The notes: generated by a model not told the origin, from the sequence alone. Positions 1 to 8,515 are shown, counted from the stretch's first letter. The stretch is 38,274 bases of DNA from Treponema sp. (GCA_016282835.1 JAEELR010000063.1:1-38274); one strand, 5' to 3'. Numbers and translations: made by a program.

Positions 1-98
1 CGATTTTAAACTTTGGTCATTTTTCATATTACCTTGGTAATATTTTAAAAAAAATGTATTGCGTTATGGAATTTTCTGTGAATATAATTTTTATCGCT
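1..98 (+). repeat. Upstream block, copy 1 (hairpin plus promoter)
   Basis: Almost the same sequence as 2959-3056, about 2.96 kb downstream, with only a few substitutions and one indel. It holds a perfect hairpin at 26-43 (ATATTACC, loop TT, GGTAATAT) preceded by the short direct repeat TTTAAACTTTGGTCA, and then a promoter. Each copy sits just upstream of a lipoprotein gene. Confidence 0.85.
59..88 (+). promoter_or_regulatory. Sigma-70-type promoter of the first lipoprotein gene
   Basis: TTGCGT at 59-64, an 18-base spacer and a perfect TATAAT at 83-88. The same elements with the same spacing recur at 3015-3044 in front of another lipoprotein gene, which supports a real promoter. Confidence 0.65.
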
Positions 99-149
99 AT
101 GATCAAAGCAACAAAAAAAGAGATCTCTTTTGATTAAGGAGTGTATTTT

Positions 150-644
150 ATGAAATTAAAGAAAAATGTTATTAAAAGTTTAGTGCTTTCATTTGTAGTT
201 TTTTTTGCGTTTACAGGCTGTAAACCAGGACTGCCTTCTCCAGAAATTGTAAATGTAAATGTTGTTAATGAAAACGGTGAAGAATTAAACAATTGTACTT
301 TTTCTGCAACATTAGATGGAAAACAAATATCAGATTTTCAGTATGATTTAGAAGACTGGAGTACTTATGAATTTCCAGAATGTAAAGTCTATGATTCTGA
401 AACAGGAAAACTTTCTGGAGATGTAAGAATTGCTAAATCTGTTTACACATTATATTCATTTGAATTTTCAGAAATTATTTCGGAAATGGAAGCGTTTACT
501 CATGATAATATGGCAGATTTGTTTTCAAGAATAAAAATTACTGTAGATTGCTTCGGTTACGAAAGTATAGTATTTAGCCCTATCTTGAATGAGTCTTCAT
601 ATTATGGAGCAGAAAATGTTTCTGTGCAATTAAAAAAGAAATAA
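150..644 (+). CDS. Small lipoprotein, family A copy 1
   Basis: A predicted lipoprotein of 164 residues with a basic N-terminus (MKLKKN), a hydrophobic stretch and the lipobox FTGC. I chose ATG 150 because AAGGAG ends eight bases upstream; an in-frame GTG at 141 would lie on the ribosome site. The mature part contains EIVNVNVVNENGEELNNC and SATLDGKQISDF, which are nearly repeated in the gene at 2166-2660, so the two are paralogues. No known domain is recognised. The short beta-rich sequence could be a surface or binding domain, but that is a guess. It has its own promoter and terminator, so it is probably monocistronic. Confidence 0.8.
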   Translation: MKLKKNVIKSLVLSFVVFFAFTGCKPGLPSPEIVNVNVVNENGEELNNCTFSATLDGKQISDFQYDLEDWSTYEFPECKVYDSETGKLSGDVRIAKSVYTLYSFEFSEIISEMEAFTHDNMADLFSRIKITVDCFGYESIVFSPILNESSYYGAENVSVQLKKK

Positions 645-653
645 GCATAAATT

Positions 654-692
654 AAAAGGCAGTGTTTATTTTATGCATACTGTCTTTTTTTT
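654..692 (+). terminator. Intrinsic terminator after family A copy 1
   Basis: AAAGGCAGT pairs with ACTGTCTTT around an AT-rich loop, and the right arm runs into a T tract. A closely similar terminator follows the paralogue at 2682-2719, so gene and terminator were duplicated together. Confidence 0.75.
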
Positions 693-787
693 ATATGACC
701 AAGTTAGGTAAACATATATTTTGAAAAGATTTATTAATTAGTTTTATGAGGCCATATTATAGTTAAATAGAGAGGAGGATATAACAA

Positions 788-1333
788 ATGAAGAAAATAT
801 CAATACTATTACTTGTTCTAATTTCTTTTTTCTTTCAAAGTTGTGGAGATTTAAGAGAAATACAGATAAATGATATTTCTGTGACCCCTGTTGATAAAGA
901 AGAAATTGTAGTTGGAGATGAAATAGAATTAAAGTTTAAGTATTTGTCTGTAGATAAAACTGTATCTCAAATTGGAATTCAAATCGATGTAAAAAGAAAA
1001 GATGAAACTGAAACTTATTCGTGGAAGGATTTGGGGTATAATCCTTTTGTTGATTTTGAGGATTATAGGAAAAGAAATTCTGAATATATTGTTGAAAAAT
1101 ATACTTATGATTATTCTAGCGAGTGTTCGATATATTTTCATTTTAAGGGATCTAAAGCTCTCTCAGGTGATGAAACTTTAAGTTTAAGAATAAATGAACC
1201 AGGGGAATATTGTGTTCATATATATATATATGATAAAACTCCGGTTGCAACTTCTTTGGTTTGGAATTGTGATAGTGAAATTACATTTAAGGTAAATCCA
1301 GCAACTGAAGAGACTACTCCCACTGTAGAATAA
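788..1333 (+). CDS. Small lipoprotein, family B copy 1
   Basis: A 181-residue predicted lipoprotein: MKKIS start, hydrophobic core and lipobox FQSC. GAGGAGG lies a few bases before the ATG. The mature part looks beta-rich, with alternating hydrophobic and charged strands and an Ig-like ending (GEYCVHIYIYD, SEITFKVNPATEE). It is clearly paralogous to the next gene; REIQI, DISV, IGIQI, KKDET and WNCDSEI are shared. No specific family is recognised. Export to the cell surface or periplasm is inferred from the signal; the ligand is unknown. Confidence 0.8.
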   Translation: MKKISILLLVLISFFFQSCGDLREIQINDISVTPVDKEEIVVGDEIELKFKYLSVDKTVSQIGIQIDVKRKDETETYSWKDLGYNPFVDFEDYRKRNSEYIVEKYTYDYSSECSIYFHFKGSKALSGDETLSLRINEPGEYCVHIYIYDKTPVATSLVWNCDSEITFKVNPATEETTPTVE

Positions 1334-1447
1334 ACATGCCGTGGCTCTCCTTGCTGAGCTCAATTGAGTGAGGTGACGGGGGCTGTTAGCGAAGTGTGAA
1401 CTGAAACACAAAGGTATCCAACTTTTGTGTTTCAATTTAAATAATAC
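1334..1447 (+). repeat. Intergenic repeat after family B copy 1
   Basis: This stretch recurs after the paralogue at 2010-2122 with high identity, so it was duplicated with the gene. It contains the palindrome CTCAATTGAG and a long hairpin at 1401-1434 (TGAAACACAAA against TTTGTGTTTCA) that may end or stabilise the transcript. The CGTGG.CTCC.CCTTGC part resembles the repeats at 8445 and 32631. Confidence 0.75.
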
Positions 1448-1460
1448 GGAGGATTAACCC

Positions 1461-2009
1461 ATGAAAAAAATATCAATATTATTACTTATTTTAATTTCCT
1501 TTTTCACTCAAGGTTGTATGGACGAAAGAGAAATACAGATAACTGATATTTCTGTTTGTTCTGTTGATAATGGTGAATGTATGGCTGGTAAAGAATTAAA
1601 ATTAAACTTTAAGTATTGGGCTGAAGCTAGAGATACCTCAGAAATTGGAATTCAAATAAGTATTCAGAAAAAGGATGAAACAGAAGCTCATGAGTGGAAT
1701 TATTTGGATTATAATCCTTTTGCTAATTATTTACAAAATTATACAGAAAAAAATTCTGAATATATCGTTGAAAATTCTCCTTATTGTTCTTCTTCTTGGA
1801 GTACAATGTATTACAGTTTTAAGGGGTCTAAAGCTCTCTCAAGTGATGAATGTGTAATTTTTAAAGTAAAAGACGCAGGAGAATATTTTATTCGTATTTG
1901 CATTAAGGATGAAAGTCGAGTGACATCTCCTTTAGTTTGGAATTGTGATAGTGAAATTGAATTTAAGGTAAATCCAGCAACTGAAGAGAGTACTACTGCT
2001 GTAGAATAA
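1461..2009 (+). CDS. Small lipoprotein, family B copy 2
   Basis: A 182-residue predicted lipoprotein with lipobox TQGC, ATG preceded by GGAGG. It aligns along its whole length with the gene at 788-1333 (REIQI, DISV, LNFKYW, SEIGIQI, KKDETEA, KGSKALSSDE, VWNCDSEIEFKVNPATEES). The divergence is concentrated in the middle third and the ends are best kept. This fits an Ig-like beta-sandwich with variable loops, which is an inference. The gene and its downstream spacer are a tandem duplicate. Confidence 0.8.
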   Translation: MKKISILLLILISFFTQGCMDEREIQITDISVCSVDNGECMAGKELKLNFKYWAEARDTSEIGIQISIQKKDETEAHEWNYLDYNPFANYLQNYTEKNSEYIVENSPYCSSSWSTMYYSFKGSKALSSDECVIFKVKDAGEYFIRICIKDESRVTSPLVWNCDSEIEFKVNPATEESTTAVE

Positions 2010-2122
2010 ACATGACGTGGCTCCCCTTACTGAGCTCAATTGAGTGAGGTGAGGGGGTTGTTAGCGAATAGTGAACTGAAACTCAAAGGTATTCAAATTT
2101 TATGTTGCAGTTCAAATAATAC
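2010..2122 (+). repeat. Intergenic repeat after family B copy 2
   Basis: Second copy of the spacer at 1334-1447. It again has the CTCAATTGAG palindrome and a downstream imperfect hairpin, here with several changes that weaken the pairing. Confidence 0.75.
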
Positions 2123-2165
2123 AGAATATATATAACTAATGAAAAAAAAATTAAGGAGTATAGTT

Positions 2166-2660
2166 ATGAATTTAAAGAAAAATGTTTTAAGAAGTTTAAT
2201 GTTTTCATTTGTGGTGTTTTTATTGTTGTTAGGATGTACCACTAAACATTGTTCTCCAGATATTGTTAATGTAAATGTTATTAATGAAAACGGTGAAGAA
2301 TTAAATAATTGTATTTTTTCCGCAACTTTAGATGGAAAACAAATATCAGATTTGAATTATTATTTTGAAGATTTTAGTAATTATTCATATCCACAAGAAT
2401 ATGCTGTCTATGATTCTGAAACACAAAAACTTTCTGGAAATGTAATAACTGTGAAATCTGCTTATACTTTATATTCACTTAGGTTTTCAGATATTTTAGA
2501 TGAAATGGAAACAATAACTCGTGATAATATGGAAGATCTACATTCAAGAATAAAAATAACAGTAGCTTGTCCGGGTTATGAAAGTCTTGTATTTACTCCT
2601 ATTTTAAAAGAGTTTGGACATGTAGCAGCAGATATTTCTGTACAATTAAAAAAGAAATAG
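2166..2660 (+). CDS. Small lipoprotein, family A copy 2
   Basis: A 164-residue predicted lipoprotein, lipobox LLGC. ATG 2166 is preferred over the in-frame ATG 2139 because AAGGAG is correctly placed seven bases before it, and the N-terminus then matches copy 1 (MNLKKNVLRS against MKLKKNVIKS). The whole protein is a paralogue of the gene at 150-644: VNVNVINENGEELNNC, SATLDGKQISDL, the region around VYDSET, and the C-terminal QLKKK are shared. Function is not recognised. With copy 1 it brackets the two family B genes in an A-B-B-A order. Confidence 0.8.
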   Translation: MNLKKNVLRSLMFSFVVFLLLLGCTTKHCSPDIVNVNVINENGEELNNCIFSATLDGKQISDLNYYFEDFSNYSYPQEYAVYDSETQKLSGNVITVKSAYTLYSLRFSDILDEMETITRDNMEDLHSRIKITVACPGYESLVFTPILKEFGHVAADISVQLKKK

Positions 2661-2681
2661 GCAAAAAAAATCTTTAATATG

Positions 2682-2719
2682 AAAGGCAGTGTACATTTTT
2701 ATGTATACTGCTTTTTTTG
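2682..2719 (+). terminator. Intrinsic terminator after family A copy 2
   Basis: AAAGGCAGTGTACAT pairs with ATGTATACTGCTTT around a short T loop, followed by a T run. The stem is more perfect than in the sister terminator at 654-692. Confidence 0.8.
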
Positions 2720-2758
2720 TTGTGGGACGTCCCCGATAAATTTCTTCTTCAGCATGAT

Positions 2759-3058
2759 TGGTAATATTTAAAAAAAATGTATTGCGTTCTGAAATTGTTC
2801 GTGGTAGTTGAGCCCGTCGGGGTGAAGCCCGCCACTACAAACTTGCAAGAAGTTCAGTGCTTGAGCAAAAAACTTCAAATAATGTCAAGTATTTTTCTGT
2901 TAAATTTTGGTCATTTTCATATTACCTTGGTAATATTAGTTTTAAACTTTGGTCAGCCGATTTTAAACTTTGGTCATTTTTCATATTACCTTGGTAATAT
3001 TTTAAAAAAAAGTATTGCGTTCTGAAATTTTCTGTGAATATAATTTTTATCGCTTAAG
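2759..3058 (+). repeat. Rearranged upstream repeats before the fifth lipoprotein gene
   Basis: A 300-base non-coding patchwork. GGTAATATTTAAAAAAAATG..TTGCGTTCTGAAATT occurs near 2760, then a degenerate member of the GTGGTTGAG dispersed repeat (about 2801-2841). Two further copies of the hairpin ATATTACC-TT-GGTAATAT follow at 2919-2936 and 2983-3000, each preceded by AAA.TTTGGTCA. The part from 2959 on is the second copy of bases 1-98. A short open frame here (2777-3025) is just this repeat and is not called. Confidence 0.8.
3015..3044 (+). promoter_or_regulatory. Sigma-70-type promoter of the lipoprotein gene at 3105
   Basis: TTGCGT 3015-3020, 18-base spacer, TATAAT 3039-3044; same as the promoter at 59-88. 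Confidence 0.65.
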
Positions 3059-3104
3059 CAAAACTACGAAAAAAAGGAGATCTCTTTTTTAATAGGGGTA
3101 TTTA

Positions 3105-4070
3105 ATGTTAAGAAAAAGAAAAAGTTTTATCGTTCATTTACTTGTAACTGCTGGTTTATTTTTAATCAGTTGTACAGATAATGTGCAGAAGGTTCATGAT
3201 TCGCGTGAATTAAAAGTAAGTTATCTAGGTTTTAATACCACAATAGATAATTACTTTATTCCTGGACATGAGGTTGAATTGCTGGCCCGTGCCAATAAGA
3301 AAAATGGTGTGGATTATTCATGGAATATTCCAGGTGAATGGGAAGAAATTGACAAGAATAAAATCAAATGGAAGGTGCCGGAAGAAGAAGGAGAATATAC
3401 TCTTTCTGTAACAGTTTCTGATGAAGCAACAAATCAAAGCATTAGCAAAAGTGTTAATGTAACTGTTTCTGATGAAATAGCGTGCGCAGTTCCTGATACA
3501 TTTTCATGCAAAATAACTACAAGTATTACAATGAATAATAAGCTTATAGGTGAAGATATTCAAAAAACAGTATCTTCTATAACTATGAATTCTGATGATT
3601 CTGTGTATGTTGAAACAATTGAATCAAACGGCGATGTAACAAAAACTTATGCAGATTCAGAAGCAGTTTACAGTATTGATGATAGCGGTAAAAGAAAGCT
3701 GGTTGCAAAACGCAATAGCAATGATTCTTTTACGCCATCAGTAAATGTATTGGGGTTAGCTTCATTAAAGAATTCTTGTTCTGATTATGAAACTGACGGA
3801 AGATTCTATAAATTCAGACAGAGTTCTTCTTCTCAAAAGGCTGAAGTAGATTATGACTCTTCGCTTGGTGTAATTACGAGAATTCGTTCGGAGAATGAAG
3901 ATAACATGGAAGTCAGTGACATTCAGATGGAATATGATGTTATTGACGGATATATTATTCCAAAAAGAATATCTGGAATTGTTACTTATTATGCGCAGGG
4001 TGAAAAATTCAGCACAAAAATTGAAGAGGAAATTACAGATATAATTATTAATGAAAAGGGAGAAGACTAA
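3105..4070 (+). CDS. Lipoprotein with PKD/Ig-like domain
   Basis: A 321-residue predicted lipoprotein with a strongly basic start (MLRKRKS) and lipobox LISC. Residues of about 45-125 read like a PKD or bacterial Ig-like domain (PGHEVELLARA, DYSWNIPGEW, EEGEYTLSVTVSDEA, VNVTVSD). The remaining 190 residues are beta-rich, with repeated VYVETIES, KTYADSEAVYSID and EVDYDSSLGVITRI patterns. They resemble an outer-membrane-lipoprotein-carrier-like open sheet, but the match is weak. The stop is followed one base later by the next ATG, so it is translationally linked to the hydrolase gene. It may bind or deliver something for that enzyme; this is inference only. Confidence 0.75.
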   Translation: MLRKRKSFIVHLLVTAGLFLISCTDNVQKVHDSRELKVSYLGFNTTIDNYFIPGHEVELLARANKKNGVDYSWNIPGEWEEIDKNKIKWKVPEEEGEYTLSVTVSDEATNQSISKSVNVTVSDEIACAVPDTFSCKITTSITMNNKLIGEDIQKTVSSITMNSDDSVYVETIESNGDVTKTYADSEAVYSIDDSGKRKLVAKRNSNDSFTPSVNVLGLASLKNSCSDYETDGRFYKFRQSSSSQKAEVDYDSSLGVITRIRSENEDNMEVSDIQMEYDVIDGYIIPKRISGIVTYYAQGEKFSTKIEEEITDIIINEKGED

Positions 4071-4071
4071 A

Positions 4072-5346
4072 ATGAAAAAGATAATTGCTTTTATAGTATT
4101 AGTTTCTTATGTGATAATGACATTACCGGCAGCGTCAATAAAAATTGTAGGAACATCATATGAAGACCAACTTCTAAAAAGTGCAGGAATGACTGATTCT
4201 AATTATAGTTTTGTTGAAGGTAAAGGCTGGTATTTCAAAAATGATGGAATAGATAAAACTGCAAAAAGAATGGTAGGTAAATTGCCTGCTAATGAGGATG
4301 TTATTTTATATGGCATTTCCTTAGGTGGTACTGTTGCAAGAAGAATGACACAAATAGCAGCAGAAAATGGAAAAAGTGTAAAAGGATATATAGCTCAATC
4401 CAGTCCTTTAAGTGGAGACAGGCTGACAAATACAGCCTGGGCGACAACCTCACTAGGAATTCTTGCTGTATATGCGACAGCAGGGTTGGGTACTTTAGCA
4501 CTAGGTCTTCCCTGGGAAGATTTTTTTGGAGTGGTTTTATCCCGTGGAGAATATGATTTCTGCAGTGAATTAGATGAAAAAACAAAAGCGGTTATTACTC
4601 GTTGTGATGATATTGTAAATAATAAAGCTATTGACAGAAATGATAAACAGTCTGTTATCGAAAATGTTACACTTCCGTTGTTGGATTTAATTTTTGGTAA
4701 TGATGAAAACAGAAGTGAAATGTTTGATTATTTTAAATCTGTATTTATGTCATCAAAAAATAACGTAAAGGATTTGGATCCTACCGGTGATTTTATGGTA
4801 AACGTTATGAACAGCAGTTCTGAAAAAGCAAAAGAGGTAAAAGACACAATTAAACGTGCTTTTATAGTGTCAACAAATGGAAACATTTATGAAACTTCTG
4901 CCTGGAGTGCTGCTGAGCCAATTTTAACTTACTATCAAAAACAGCGCGATTCATATTGGGCAAGGGCAAAAAAAGAATGGTGGAACTTTGCATATTGGGC
5001 ATTGCGCGCAGCTGCTTCTGAAGTTTCAGTTGCAACTGTTGAAGGCGTTCCAAGAGCATGGTCAACCTGTGTTTCTGGTTCTCCGGATTATACTACCAAT
5101 GATTGTTTTGTTCCTGCTAAAGATAATTTCTGGGGTAAGGAGCTGAAGATGACTGCTCCAAATATGCGAGATGCATCGCTTGATGTATCATATACATGTG
5201 ATAAGGTATCTCATCTTGATTATGCACTAGGTGATTTAAAAGATTTACAAAACATACAGGGACGAACTTATTCTAGAAAACTGTCAGTAGAGCAACAGGA
5301 AAAGGCCATAAAAGAAGCTTATCTGTTTGTTAATAAGGATTTGTAA
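4072..5346 (+). CDS. Exported alpha/beta-hydrolase-like protein
   Basis: A 424-residue protein with a cleavable-type signal (MKKIIAFIVL..LPAAS, no lipobox). The motif GISLGG at residues 81-86 fits the nucleophile elbow GxSxG of lipases and esterases, with Ser83 as nucleophile; the surrounding ..DVILY-GISLGG-TVARRM is the usual strand-turn-helix. HLDYALGD near the C-terminus could supply the catalytic His, and the acid is not identified. I use ATG 4072, after GGGAGA in the end of the upstream gene, rather than ATG 4051. The family is divergent: the middle part (residues about 130-330) has no recognisable similarity. The substrate is unknown. It probably works outside the inner membrane with the neighbouring lipoproteins. 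Confidence 0.7.
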   Translation: MKKIIAFIVLVSYVIMTLPAASIKIVGTSYEDQLLKSAGMTDSNYSFVEGKGWYFKNDGIDKTAKRMVGKLPANEDVILYGISLGGTVARRMTQIAAENGKSVKGYIAQSSPLSGDRLTNTAWATTSLGILAVYATAGLGTLALGLPWEDFFGVVLSRGEYDFCSELDEKTKAVITRCDDIVNNKAIDRNDKQSVIENVTLPLLDLIFGNDENRSEMFDYFKSVFMSSKNNVKDLDPTGDFMVNVMNSSSEKAKEVKDTIKRAFIVSTNGNIYETSAWSAAEPILTYYQKQRDSYWARAKKEWWNFAYWALRAAASEVSVATVEGVPRAWSTCVSGSPDYTTNDCFVPAKDNFWGKELKMTAPNMRDASLDVSYTCDKVSHLDYALGDLKDLQNIQGRTYSRKLSVEQQEKAIKEAYLFVNKDL

Positions 5347-5350
5347 TTGA

Positions 5351-5421
5351 TATTTCAGATAGACAGTTTGAATCTGTAGTCTGAAATACTATGAGCACGA
5401 CACGGCTTTGCCGTGCGTGTC
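5351..5421 (+). other. Two adjacent hairpins between the hydrolase and propeller genes
   Basis: The first, 5351-5388, pairs TATTTCAGA with TCTGAAATA and has an inner ACAG/CTGT stem. The second, 5399-5421, pairs GACACGGC with GCCGTG(CG)TGTC around TTT. Neither has a T tract, so they look more like mRNA processing or stability elements, or a small repeat, than classical terminators. Confidence 0.6.
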
Positions 5422-5447
5422 CAATTTTGTATAAGGAAATAACTAAG

Positions 5448-6776
5448 ATGAAAATAAAAAATAATCTAAATGTATTATTTTTAGTTTTCCTTCCTTTTCT
5501 TTTTACATCATGTCCATTTTTTAATTTATTTGGAGGACAGGAAAAAGAAGTGGAGGAAATAGGTGAGTTTGAAGATATAAATATTTTTAATGCTGATTTA
5601 TTGCCTGACTGGAATTCATTTATTACGGAATATTCAATAGTAGCTGATGAAAAATATCTGTATGCTGTGACAACTGGAAAAGAAGAGTTTCCAGGAAAAG
5701 TTGTAAAAATTCTTAAGACAGGAGAATCTCCTGTTATAAAAACTTTGGTTGAAGAGGCGACTCTAAAAGGATATAACACTTCGCATGCTTATGAAATTGA
5801 ATCAATAGATTATTATGGTAATCAGCTTATTTTAAAGGCTGTTCCTAATTGTTTGCAGTTTGAGCATGCTGAGTTTGAATTATTTGGTCTGAATTCAGAA
5901 GACTTATCTATTCAATGGAGATGGATACCCGAAGAAAATGGAAGAATTGATTATTTTGTAACAGGTCATCCAGCTATACCCAGGTGGAAGGATTATTATT
6001 TAATATATTATGCAGTAGAAGAGAATAAAGGTTACTATTATCTTGTTTTCCTAGATACAAATGGGAATCAAGTTGTAAAGAGACTAATGAATGCTTCAAA
6101 GCCTTTGGAAGATAATGATATATGTATAGTTGATAACAAACTTCTCTTGCATCAAATATATGAACCTCTAATTATCTATGATTTGAATAAATTAATTGAC
6201 CAAAATTATGATTATAAGGATTGCATTGATTTTGCATTTACAAGTGAAGATAAAATGTTCGAAGCCAATATTTCCAGTAATATTGTATCCGATGGTAACA
6301 TCTGTTATTTTAGTTATTGGGATATCACTAACCGGACAAAATCTGGATCAGTTTTAATGGTTAATGCTGTTTCGTTAAGTGATTACAAGGTACTTTGGAG
6401 CTATGGAATTACAGATAAACAATTTAATGGTGTGCATAGTATCTTGTTAGATAATGGCAAATTATTTCTTGCTGCGGATTACGGCTGTGTATACTGTCTG
6501 AACAGCACAAATGGAAAACTCAATTGGAAGACAACAATTACAGACGCAGAGCATCCTAAAAATCTTTTATGCGAAGGTTGTATTGTAAAAAACTATTATG
6601 TAATTCCTTGTGCAAGTAATGGTTATTTATATTATTTTGATATTAATACAGGAAAAATCAAAGGCAAGCATTATGTTCCTGTCTTTGGCGGAAGAAGACA
6701 TTGTTATGCAGAAGATGATTATCTGTATATAACAACTGGCTCTTATATTGCAAGGCTGAGGCTTAAGGAAAAGTGA
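5448..6776 (+). CDS. PQQ-like beta-propeller lipoprotein
   Basis: A 442-residue predicted lipoprotein with lipobox FTSC. ATG 5448 is chosen because AAGGA precedes it and the signal peptide starts there; the frame is open upstream to 5391 but that part is the hairpin. Repeated segments such as LYAVTTGKEEF, LFLAADYGCVYCLNSTNGKLNW and GYLYYFDINTGKIKG are typical of PQQ/WD-like propeller blades (…L.A....G.VY.LN..TGK..W). These proteins generally scaffold or bind partners; BamB is the best-known example. Its stop overlaps the start of the C11 protease gene, so the two are translationally coupled and may act together. Confidence 0.75.
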   Translation: MKIKNNLNVLFLVFLPFLFTSCPFFNLFGGQEKEVEEIGEFEDINIFNADLLPDWNSFITEYSIVADEKYLYAVTTGKEEFPGKVVKILKTGESPVIKTLVEEATLKGYNTSHAYEIESIDYYGNQLILKAVPNCLQFEHAEFELFGLNSEDLSIQWRWIPEENGRIDYFVTGHPAIPRWKDYYLIYYAVEENKGYYYLVFLDTNGNQVVKRLMNASKPLEDNDICIVDNKLLLHQIYEPLIIYDLNKLIDQNYDYKDCIDFAFTSEDKMFEANISSNIVSDGNICYFSYWDITNRTKSGSVLMVNAVSLSDYKVLWSYGITDKQFNGVHSILLDNGKLFLAADYGCVYCLNSTNGKLNWKTTITDAEHPKNLLCEGCIVKNYYVIPCASNGYLYYFDINTGKIKGKHYVPVFGGRRHCYAEDDYLYITTGSYIARLRLKEK

Positions 6777-8326
6777 ACACTAAAATGGTTAAGCGAAGTG
6801 TTTTCATAAATACCGTTTTAATGGTTTCCATTATTTTTATATTTATCTCCTGTATTCCAATTCCTTCTGATAATGAAAAGCTGGAATGCAATAATCTTTT
6901 CCTTGTTTATATGGCTGGTGATAATTCCCTGAACAAAACGGTCTATGAAGACTTAGAGGAAATGAAGCAGGGGTTGTCTACTGAAAATGATATTATTCTT
7001 GTTCTGGCAGACAGATATGCTTCTGATTTTTTTGAGGATGAATGGAATGAGGCTCGGCTTTTAGAAATAAGTTTTACAGGCAGTCAAATTCAAGTCAGGG
7101 AACTGGAAGATAAAGCTTTGGGAATTTCATTGGAATGGTTGGATGATGATATTGATACAGGGAAAAAAGAAACGTTCTTAAATTTTTTACGATATGCACA
7201 AAACCATTATTCAAGTCAGAATCTTTATCTGGATTTATGGAATCATGGTGGAGGCTGGAAGTCTGGCAAAGCTTATGAAGGAAGTAACATACACACCGCC
7301 CGTAGTATTTGTTATGATGAAAAAACTAAAAATTCCCTGTCGCTCAAGGATATATCATCTGCTGTAAAAGATTCCGGAATAGGACATTTTGACACTGTAT
7401 TAATGGATGCCTGTTATATGGGGGCAATTGAAGTTGCTGCAGAACTGATTGAATTAACAGATACAGTGATATTTTCACAGGATGCCATACCAGAAGAAGG
7501 AATGCCTTATAATGAAGTAATTCCTGTGTTGTTTTCAAAGAAAGCAATAGATGAAAAATGTCAGTTAATTTGTAACAGTTATACTCAAAACTATAATACT
7601 CAAAATGTTACTATTTCAGCTGTAAGGATAGATGAGGGAAAGAAAATGAAAGAATTGGTTGAAGCTTTTAATTTATCTATGATTTCACTAGATTCTTTCG
7701 ACACAATAAAAAATAGACGGAATTATACTTCTGAGTTTTTTGATGATGTTGTGGATATGGAAATGCTACTGACCGATGAAATGAAACTTAAGTATGAAGA
7801 AGTCTTTATAAAAAATAATTCTGCAACTTCCAGTGGAATATCTATATATTTTCCTGAGTATTTTTCATACGCAAAGGCTTCCTGGGAATATGAATCAGAG
7901 AGGTTATCATTCTTAAAGTTTTGCCCTAATTATTTAGATTTTCTAAAACGTTTTGAAATGGCTTTCTCTTCTGAAAAAACGACAGATAATTATGAACCAA
8001 ATAATTATCAAATAGATTCTTTTGTAATTAATTCAGATAAAAAAGAGATTGCTTCATATTTATGGTGTACAGGAGATGAAGACTGGTATAAATTTGAGCT
8101 TAAGGATGGGAATCCTGTTTCAAGACTCAAGCTTTATGAACCAGAATTCATTGAATATAATCTGCAGGTATTATTGTATAAAAATGGCAGGTTTATTGAT
8201 TCAGTTAATGAGAATGAGCAGAACGAGGTTGATCTTTCGTATTATGATTATGATGAATTATATGTAAAAGTTTATTCCGCTTTTGGTTATTATGAGCAGG
8301 AAGAAAAATATGTTCTACGGTGGTAA
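6773..8326 (+). CDS. Clostripain-like (family C11) cysteine protease lipoprotein
   Basis: A 517-residue protein with lipobox FISC (Cys27) and a caspase-fold C11 domain. LVYMAGDNSLN, DLWNHGGGW (catalytic His158), and MDACYMG (catalytic Cys214) are all visible, as is the FSQDAIPEEGMPY segment of the family. The C-terminus (YEPNNY.., GDEDWYKFEL) matches the pre-peptidase C-terminal (PPC) beta-sandwich often attached to secreted peptidases. The start is GTG 6773, overlapping the upstream TGA and preceded by AAGGA; ATG 6785 is a weaker alternative. Known C11 enzymes cleave after Arg or Lys and mature by self-cleavage. Anchoring by a lipid suggests a surface or periplasmic protease. Confidence 0.88.
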   Translation: MNTKMVKRSVFINTVLMVSIIFIFISCIPIPSDNEKLECNNLFLVYMAGDNSLNKTVYEDLEEMKQGLSTENDIILVLADRYASDFFEDEWNEARLLEISFTGSQIQVRELEDKALGISLEWLDDDIDTGKKETFLNFLRYAQNHYSSQNLYLDLWNHGGGWKSGKAYEGSNIHTARSICYDEKTKNSLSLKDISSAVKDSGIGHFDTVLMDACYMGAIEVAAELIELTDTVIFSQDAIPEEGMPYNEVIPVLFSKKAIDEKCQLICNSYTQNYNTQNVTISAVRIDEGKKMKELVEAFNLSMISLDSFDTIKNRRNYTSEFFDDVVDMEMLLTDEMKLKYEEVFIKNNSATSSGISIYFPEYFSYAKASWEYESERLSFLKFCPNYLDFLKRFEMAFSSEKTTDNYEPNNYQIDSFVINSDKKEIASYLWCTGDEDWYKFELKDGNPVSRLKLYEPEFIEYNLQVLLYKNGRFIDSVNENEQNEVDLSYYDYDELYVKVYSAFGYYEQEEKYVLRW

Positions 8327-8327
8327 C

Positions 8328-8515
8328 GCAAAAAGTGTGGTGGTGAGCAAGGAACCGTGGTTGCCCGACGTGGTGGCAGGCGTTGCCCCGATAAACTCGA
8401 CCACCACACGCTTTGCGAGTTCAACCACTACACCATAAACTTAGCACGCCGTGGAGCCCCTTGCCGACCGCAGTGAAACGAGGACGGTGAGTGCTAATGA
8501 AGGGCGGAGGGGCGG
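8328..8515. repeat. Dispersed intergenic repeat, copy 1
   Basis: The 308 bases between the protease gene and purB carry no gene. CGCAAAAAGTGTGGTGGTGAG at 8328-8348 (read in part) pairs with CTCGACCACCACACGCTTTG near 8399-8417, an imperfect inverted repeat. The following 8418-8515 (TTCAACCACTACAC.., CCGTGGAGCCCCTTGCCGAC, ..GAAGGGCGGAGGGG) is almost repeated at 32598-32700, 24 kb away. Confidence 0.8.

Noticed and set aside
2777-3025. Plus-strand frame of 82 residues
   Set aside because: Made entirely of the duplicated hairpin and intergenic repeats; no ribosome site and no protein-like composition.
1-3058. CRISPR-like array from the repeated hairpin ATATTACC-TT-GGTAATAT
   Set aside because: Only three copies, irregular spacing, no cas genes; copies belong to a duplicated promoter block.
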